Shown here piece after piece: positions 23,030-28,019 of a stretch of DNA of 28,019 nt. How positions within the stretch are numbered: position 1 is the first letter of the stretch; each line of letters opens with the position of its first letter. Position numbers and translations under genes: made by a program. Origin of the DNA: Pullilachnospira_A gallistercoris (GTDB taxonomy: Bacteria; Bacillota; Clostridia; Lachnospirales; Lachnospiraceae); assembly GCA_018712125.1 (NCBI GenBank), contig DVHM01000077.1, positions 1-28,019 on the forward strand, given 5' to 3'. The notes beneath the pieces are model-generated. The model did not search any database. It worked only from the letters and a program-made list of their open reading frames with translations, and was not told where the DNA came from.

Positions 23030-24700
23030 ATGAGAAGTGACAATGTAAAATGCGGCATGCAGCAGGCGCCGCACCGCAGCCTGTTCAACGCCCTTGGATT
23101 TACCGAGGAAGAGATGAAGAAACCCATGGTGGGAATCGTGAGTTCCTACAATGAGATCGTGCCGGGACATATGAACCTGGATAAGATTGTCAACGCCGTA
23201 AAGATGGGTGTTGCCGAGGCGGGGGGCGTCCCGGTGGTATTTCCGGCCATCGCGGTCTGCGACGGTATCGCCATGGGCCATGTGGGAATGAAGTATTCCC
23301 TGGTGACGAGAGATCTGATCGCCGACTCCACCGAGTGTATGGCTCTGGCCCATCAGTTTGACGCGCTGGTTATGGTTCCCAACTGTGACAAGAACGTGCC
23401 GGGACTTTTGATGGCCGCGGCCCGGATCAATATCCCCACGGTGTTCGTCTCCGGCGGTCCGATGCTGGCCGGTCATGTGGGCGGACAGAAGCGGAGCCTC
23501 TCCTCCATGTTCGAGGCGGTGGGAGCCAACGCTGCCGGTAAGATGAGCGATGAGGAGGTGCGGGAGTATGAGCAGAAGGTCTGCCCCACCTGCGGTTCCT
23601 GCTCCGGTATGTACACGGCAAACTCCATGAACTGTCTGACGGAGGCCCTGGGCATGGGCCTGCAGGGGAACGGAACGATTCCTGCGGTGTACTCTGACCG
23701 GCTGCGTCTGGCAAAGCATGCGGGCATGGCGGTTATGGAGATGTATCGGAAGGATATCCGTCCGAGGGACATCATGACAAAGGATGCCATCTTAAATGCT
23801 CTTACCGTGGATATGGCGCTGGGATGTTCCACCAACTCCATGCTGCATCTGCCGGCAATCGCGCATGAGGTGGGATTTGACTTCGATATCTCCTTCGCCA
23901 ACTCCATCAGCGAGAAGACGCCGAACCTCTGTCATCTGGCGCCGGCTGGCTCCACCTACATGGAGGACCTCAACGAGGCGGGCGGCGTGTACGCGGTTAT
24001 GAAGGAACTGGCGGATGTGGGTCTTCTGAATCTGGACTGTATGACGGTAACCGGAAAGACCATCGGCGAGAATATCAAGAATGCGGTCAACCGGAATCCG
24101 GAAGTCATCCGTCCCATCGACAATCCCTACTCCAAGACCGGCGGTCTGGCAGTGCTCAAGGGAAATCTCGCTCCGGACGGCAGCGTGGTAAAGCGTTCCG
24201 CCGTTGTGGATGAGATGATGGTGCACTCCGGTCCCGCGAGAGTCTTCGACTGTGAGGAGGACGCCATCGCGGCTATCAAGGGCGGCAAGATTGTGGCCGG
24301 CGACGTGGTGGTTATCCGTTACGAGGGACCCAAGGGCGGCCCGGGCATGAGAGAGATGCTCAACCCCACCTCCGCTATCGTGGGTATGGGTCTCGGCTCC
24401 TCCGTGGCGCTGATTACCGACGGCCGTTTCTCCGGAGCTTCCAGGGGCGCGTCCATCGGCCATGTTTCCCCGGAGGCGGCAGTGGGCGGCCCCATTGCCC
24501 TGGTGCAGGAGGGAGATATCATCTCCATCAACATTCCCGAGCTCTCCATTCAGCTGGAGGTATCTGATGAGGAGCTGGCGAAAAGAAAGGCAGAGTGGAA
24601 GCCGAAGGAGCAGAAGGAACTGACCGGATATCTGAAGCGTTACGCGGCGATGGTTACCTCGGGCAACCGGGGAGCTATTCTGGATCTGCCGAAGGCCTGA
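23030..24700 (+). CDS. ilvD: Dihydroxy-acid dehydratase
   Basis: A 556-residue iron-sulfur enzyme acting in valine, isoleucine and leucine synthesis. Cluster cysteines are seen at C119 (PNCDKNVPG) and C191 (CPTCGSCSG). The third position, a CNxH motif in [2Fe-2S] plant-type enzymes, here reads SYNEIVPGH as in E. coli IlvD, so an oxygen-sensitive [4Fe-4S] cluster is expected, which suits an anaerobe. The active-site DGRFSGASRG is present near the end. The start has AAAGGAG 9 bases upstream. It lies 142 bases after leuB; the gap holds an imperfect hairpin but no promoter that I can recognise. Confidence 0.96.
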   Translation: MRSDNVKCGMQQAPHRSLFNALGFTEEEMKKPMVGIVSSYNEIVPGHMNLDKIVNAVKMGVAEAGGVPVVFPAIAVCDGIAMGHVGMKYSLVTRDLIADSTECMALAHQFDALVMVPNCDKNVPGLLMAAARINIPTVFVSGGPMLAGHVGGQKRSLSSMFEAVGANAAGKMSDEEVREYEQKVCPTCGSCSGMYTANSMNCLTEALGMGLQGNGTIPAVYSDRLRLAKHAGMAVMEMYRKDIRPRDIMTKDAILNALTVDMALGCSTNSMLHLPAIAHEVGFDFDISFANSISEKTPNLCHLAPAGSTYMEDLNEAGGVYAVMKELADVGLLNLDCMTVTGKTIGENIKNAVNRNPEVIRPIDNPYSKTGGLAVLKGNLAPDGSVVKRSAVVDEMMVHSGPARVFDCEEDAIAAIKGGKIVAGDVVVIRYEGPKGGPGMREMLNPTSAIVGMGLGSSVALITDGRFSGASRGASIGHVSPEAAVGGPIALVQEGDIISINIPELSIQLEVSDEELAKRKAEWKPKEQKELTGYLKRYAAMVTSGNRGAILDLPKA

Positions 24701-24708
24701 AGCGGCTG

Positions 24709-24748
24709 CGGGCCCGGAATGGCCCGGAGCTGGTCGGACACGGGCCCG
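24709..24748 (+). other. Hairpin between ilvD and ilvB, possible attenuator or processing site
   Basis: CGGGCCCG (24709-24716) and CGGGCCCG (24741-24748) can pair with a 24-base loop, followed by ATTTTCCC. Each arm is also self-complementary. The T-run is short, so it may reduce rather than stop transcription between ilvD and ilvB, or stabilise an mRNA end. Confidence 0.35.
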
Positions 24749-24817
24749 ATTTTCCCAAGGCGGCAGAGAGAGGCCGGGCAGAGAGAATAAGAGGAACGAT
24801 AGAAAAGAGGATGTAAC

Positions 24818-26503
24818 ATGCAGTTGACAGGAGCGCAGATTGTTATCGAGTGCCTGAAAGAACAGAATGTGGATACAGTGTTCGGCTATCCCGGAGGAAG
24901 TATCCTCAATGTCTATGATGAATTATATAAACACAGAGATGAGATCCGCCATGTGCTGACCTCCCACGAGCAGGGGGCGTCCCACGCGGCGGACGGCTAC
25001 GCGAGAAGCACCGGCAAGGTGGGCGTCTGTTTTGCCACCAGCGGGCCCGGGGCCACCAACCTGGTAACGGGAATCGCGACGGCTTACATGGATTCCGTCC
25101 CTGTGGTGGCGATTACCTGTAACGTGGGAGTTTCCCTGCTGGGAAAGGACAGTTTCCAGGAGGTGGATATCGCCGGGATTACGATGCCCATCACGAAGCA
25201 CAACTTTATCGTGAAGGATGTGAACAGGCTGGCGGACACGATCCGGCGGGCCTTTACCATCGCCCGCACCGGCCGGCCCGGTCCGGTTCTGGTGGATATC
25301 CCCAAGGATGTGACCGCGGCAAAGGCAGAGTATGAATTTACGCCGGCAAAGCTGGTGGAGCGCATCAGCGATACCATTACGCAGGAAGCGCTGGAGAAGG
25401 CGGCGGAACTGATCCGTGCCGCGAAGAAACCCTACATTATGGTGGGGGGCGGCGCCTCCATTTCCGGGGCTTCGGCAGAACTGAAGGAATTTGTGGATAA
25501 GGTGGACGCGCCGGTGTGCGATACCCTTATGGGAAAAGGTGCATATGATGGAAGAGAGGCCAATTATACCGGCATGCTGGGCATGCACGGCACGAAGACC
25601 TCCAATTTCGGCGTGAGCCGGTGCGACCTTCTGATTGCCGTGGGAACCCGGTTTTCCGACCGCATTCTCGGGGACGCGAAAAAGTTCGCGGCTCAGGCAA
25701 AGATTCTTCAGCTGGACGTGGATCCGGCGGAGATCAACAAGAATGTGGTGGTGACGTCCGAGGTTATCGGGGATATCAAAGAGATTTTGAAGCGCCTGAC
25801 ACCGATGCTGGAGCCCATGGATCACAGGGAGTGGAAGGAAGAGATCGCGGAGCTTTCCATGAAATATCCCATGAGCTACAATGATGAGGGGCTCTCCGGT
25901 CCCTTTGTGGTGGAAGAGCTGTACCGTCAGACCGGCGGCGACGCTACGGTGGTAACGGAAGTGGGACAGCACCAGATGTGGGCGGCCCAGTATTACCGCT
26001 ACAAGAGACCGCGGCAGCTTCTGACCTCCGGCGGCCTGGGAACCATGGGATACGGTCTCGGCGCTGCCATCGGAGCGCAGATCGGAAATCCCGACGCCCA
26101 GGTGGTCAATATCGCCGGAGACGGGTGTTTCCGCATGAACATGAACGAGCTGGCCACCGCCGTGCGGGAGAAACTTCCGCTGGTGGAGATCATCGTGAAC
26201 AATCATGTGCTGGGCATGGTAAGGCAGTGGCAGGATCTCTTCTATCAGAAGCGCTATTCCGCCACGGTGCTGGATGACGGCATGGATTATGTGAAGCTGG
26301 CGGAGGCCATGGGGGCCAAGGGCCTGCGGGCGACCACGAGAGAAGAGTTCGCGGCTGCTCTGAAGGAAGCCCTGGCGTCGAAGATGCCGGTGGTCATCGA
26401 CTGTATCATCAACTGTGATGATAAGGTATGGCCCATGGTGGCGCCGGGTACACCCATCAGTGACTGTTTCAGCGGAGAGGATCTGAAGGCGAAGGCGCAG
26501 TGA
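24818..26503 (+). CDS. ilvB: Acetolactate synthase, catalytic (large) subunit
   Basis: A 561-residue thiamine diphosphate enzyme that condenses pyruvate (with pyruvate or 2-oxobutyrate) in branched-chain amino acid synthesis. The catalytic glutamate is E51 (TSHEQGASHAADGYAR), and the thiamine motif runs from GDGCF (434-438) to VNN (460-462). The MVRQWQ at 467-472 is the anabolic acetohydroxyacid synthase signature that distinguishes it from catabolic AlsS. The regulatory subunit gene ilvN is not adjacent: serC follows. The start lies 9 bases after AGAGGATG, a weak ribosome site. It may pair with an IlvN encoded elsewhere. Confidence 0.94.
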   Translation: MQLTGAQIVIECLKEQNVDTVFGYPGGSILNVYDELYKHRDEIRHVLTSHEQGASHAADGYARSTGKVGVCFATSGPGATNLVTGIATAYMDSVPVVAITCNVGVSLLGKDSFQEVDIAGITMPITKHNFIVKDVNRLADTIRRAFTIARTGRPGPVLVDIPKDVTAAKAEYEFTPAKLVERISDTITQEALEKAAELIRAAKKPYIMVGGGASISGASAELKEFVDKVDAPVCDTLMGKGAYDGREANYTGMLGMHGTKTSNFGVSRCDLLIAVGTRFSDRILGDAKKFAAQAKILQLDVDPAEINKNVVVTSEVIGDIKEILKRLTPMLEPMDHREWKEEIAELSMKYPMSYNDEGLSGPFVVEELYRQTGGDATVVTEVGQHQMWAAQYYRYKRPRQLLTSGGLGTMGYGLGAAIGAQIGNPDAQVVNIAGDGCFRMNMNELATAVREKLPLVEIIVNNHVLGMVRQWQDLFYQKRYSATVLDDGMDYVKLAEAMGAKGLRATTREEFAAALKEALASKMPVVIDCIINCDDKVWPMVAPGTPISDCFSGEDLKAKAQ

Positions 26504-26591
26504 CAGAAACTGTCCCGGCAGCGGAAACGGGAAGTAATGATTGGCAGAGATTGCGAATAGAAAATAAGGAAAAGGAAGGGAAGTAAGGAAA

Positions 26592-27680
26592 ATGAGCAGA
26601 GTGTACAATTTTTCGGCTGGTCCGGCAATGCTGCCGGAGGAGGTACTGAAAGAAGCGGCAGATGAGATGCTGGATTACAGAGGATGCGGCATGTCCGTGA
26701 TGGAGATGTCCCACCGCTCCAAGGAGTTTGACGATATCATCAAGGAGGCGGAGGCAGATCTGCGGGATCTGATGCAGATTCCGGACAACTACAAGGTGCT
26801 GTTCCTCCAGGGCGGCGCGTCCCAGCAGTTCGCGGCGATTCCCATGAATCTGATGAAGAACCGCAAGGCCGGATACATCGTGACCGGCCAGTGGGCGAAG
26901 AAGGCCTTTGCCGAGGCAAAGATCTACGGGGAGGCCATCGAGCTGGCATCCTCCGCTGACAAGACCTTCTCCTATATTCCGGACTGCTCCGATCTGGACA
27001 TTCCGGAGGATCTGGACTATGTCTACATCTGTGAGAACAACACGATTTACGGAACCAAGTTCAAGACGCTGCCGAATACTAAGGGACATACCCTGGTGGC
27101 GGATGTGTCCTCCTGCTTCCTGTCCGAGCCGGTGGATGTGAGCAAGTACGGCCTGATCTACGGCGGCGTGCAGAAGAACATCGGACCTGCCGGCGTGGTA
27201 ATCGTCATCATCCGGGAGGATCTGATTACCGACGACGTGCTTCCGGGAACGCCCACCATGCTCAAGTACAAGACCCAGGCGGACGCCGATTCCCTCTACA
27301 ACACACCGCCCTGCTACGGCATCTATATCTGTGGCAAGGTGTTCAAGTGGATCAAGAAGATGGGCGGTCTGAGCGCCATGAAAGAGCACAACGAGAAGAA
27401 AGCGAAGATTCTCTACGATTTCCTGGATCAGAGCAAGCTGTTCAAGGGTACGGTAAGAAAAGAGGATCGTTCCCTGATGAATGTGCCCTTTGTTACCGGA
27501 GACAAAGATCTGGACGCGAAATTTGTGTCCGAGGCAAAGGCGGCCGGCTTCGTGAATCTGAAGGGACACCGCACCGTGGGCGGCATGCGGGCTTCCATCT
27601 ACAACGCGATGCCCATCGAGGGCGTGGAGAAGCTCGTGGAGTTCATGAGAGATTTCGAGGAAAAGAACAGCAATCAGTAA
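26592..27680 (+). CDS. serC: Phosphoserine aminotransferase
   Basis: A 362-residue class-V PLP aminotransferase converting 3-phosphohydroxypyruvate and glutamate to phosphoserine. It starts with the family signature YNFSAGPAMLPEEVL, has the phosphate-binding FLQGGASQQF, and the PLP lysine is K195 in YGGVQKNIGPAG. The length is standard. The ribosome site is GGAAGGGAAGTAAGG. It sits 88 bases after ilvB and 28 bases before serA. The serC-serA pairing is the serine branch from glycolysis. The gap upstream shows no good promoter, so it may be read from the leuB promoter or from a weak one. Confidence 0.96.
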   Translation: MSRVYNFSAGPAMLPEEVLKEAADEMLDYRGCGMSVMEMSHRSKEFDDIIKEAEADLRDLMQIPDNYKVLFLQGGASQQFAAIPMNLMKNRKAGYIVTGQWAKKAFAEAKIYGEAIELASSADKTFSYIPDCSDLDIPEDLDYVYICENNTIYGTKFKTLPNTKGHTLVADVSSCFLSEPVDVSKYGLIYGGVQKNIGPAGVVIVIIREDLITDDVLPGTPTMLKYKTQADADSLYNTPPCYGIYICGKVFKWIKKMGGLSAMKEHNEKKAKILYDFLDQSKLFKGTVRKEDRSLMNVPFVTGDKDLDAKFVSEAKAAGFVNLKGHRTVGGMRASIYNAMPIEGVEKLVEFMRDFEEKNSNQ

Positions 27681-27708
27681 GTTTGACAGATACAGGAAGG
27701 GAGAAATC

Positions 27709-28019
27709 ATGTTTCAATATCATTGCTTAAATCCGATTTCCGGCAAGGGGCTGGATATGTTTACCACCGACTACAAACAGGTGGATAATCTCGCGGAGGC
27801 GGACGCTGTGCTGGTGCGCAGCGCAGCCATGCACGATCTTGAGCTGCCGGAGCGCCTGGCTGCCGTGGCGAGAGCCGGAGCAGGCGTCAACAATATCCCG
27901 TTGGACAAATGCGCCGAGCAGGGAATCGTCGTATTCAACACCCCCGGCGCCAACGCCAACGGCGTGAAGGAGCTGGTGTTCGCGGGAATGCTGCTTGCGT
28001 CGAGAGATATCGTGGGCGG
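27709..28019 (+). CDS. serA: D-3-phosphoglycerate dehydrogenase, 5' part
   Basis: The first 103 codons of a D-2-hydroxyacid dehydrogenase; the gene runs off the right edge. It reads MFQYHCLNPISGKGLDMFTT, then ADAVLVRSAAMHDLELPERL, then RAGAGVNNIPLDKCAEQGI and NTPGANANGVKEL. The last two are the substrate-domain signatures of SerA. The start follows GGAAGGGAG. The position directly after serC supports 3-phosphoglycerate dehydrogenase over another dehydrogenase of the family. The NAD-binding domain and any C-terminal ACT domain lie outside the window. Confidence 0.93.
   Translation, partial: MFQYHCLNPISGKGLDMFTTDYKQVDNLAEADAVLVRSAAMHDLELPERLAAVARAGAGVNNIPLDKCAEQGIVVFNTPGANANGVKELVFAGMLLASRDIVG

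Noticed and set aside
24923..26608. A 561-codon minus-strand frame opposite ilvB
   Set aside because: It mirrors the ilvB coding sequence, has no recognisable domain and no ribosome site. It is a shadow.
27683..27688. TTGACA as a promoter for serA
   Set aside because: The position 17 bp later falls on the start codon region with no -10 box; serA is best read from the serC transcript.
1..28019. CRISPR arrays, tRNA or rRNA genes, insertion sequences
   Set aside because: No regularly spaced repeats with spacers, no tRNA-like cloverleaf or rRNA sequence, and no transposase frame was recognised on reading both strands.

Overview
The window looks like chromosomal DNA of an anaerobic Firmicute of class Clostridia, most likely Lachnospiraceae-like. 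This is inferred from the mid-to-high-50s GC (judged by eye), strong AGGAGG-type ribosome sites, sigma-A style promoters with 17-18 bp spacers, E. coli-type IlvD cluster ligands, and the protein families present. No rRNA, tRNA, insertion sequence, phage gene or CRISPR array was seen. Two genes run off the edges: a GPH-family transporter on the left and serA on the right.

Left part (1-7020): the end of a GPH sugar/cation symporter gene and its terminator come first. A second MFS transporter follows, which has a clear promoter but no canonical start codon in frame; an ATC behind a good Shine-Dalgarno is the best candidate. A stand-alone trpB2-type tryptophan synthase beta gene (minus strand) and a DUF1275/YoaK membrane protein are divergent, with back-to-back promoters. 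Next is a metal-homeostasis block: a DtxR-type regulator (minus strand) divergent from a Fur-lineage regulator with a cysteine-rich C-terminus, which overlaps a ZIP-family metal transporter gene.

Sulfur and drug-efflux block (7021-11978): cysK and an Rrf2/CymR-like regulator overlap in one operon. A MarR regulator with a DHA2 multidrug efflux pump lies on the minus strand, and then comes an O-acetylhomoserine sulfhydrylase gene. The same dyad (TTCCTA, 9 bp, TAGGAA) lies at the start of both the cysK and metY transcripts, so the Rrf2 protein probably controls both. The MarR promoter carries a separate pair of palindromes.

Centre (11951-16666): a cytoplasmic GH78 alpha-L-rhamnosidase is divergent from an AraC-family regulator. 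Three similar motifs with helical phasing lie between them. A Cof-type HAD phosphatase gene follows.

Right-centre operon (16810-21472): a candidate 8-codon leader peptide and an intrinsic terminator precede a run of an NhaC-family antiporter, a YtcJ-type amidohydrolase, a cytidylate-kinase-like protein and an N-carbamoylputrescine amidase. The two hydrolases and the transporter suggest uptake and breakdown of an amide or ureido compound, possibly under attenuation control. This is the least conventional unit in the window.

Right end (21686-28019): a promoter drives leuB, ilvD, ilvB, serC and serA, a branched-chain amino acid plus serine biosynthesis run. The usual partners (ilvN, ilvC, leuA, leuC, leuD) are absent from the window. 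Several short tandem repeats (17, 22 and 25 bp units) sit between genes.
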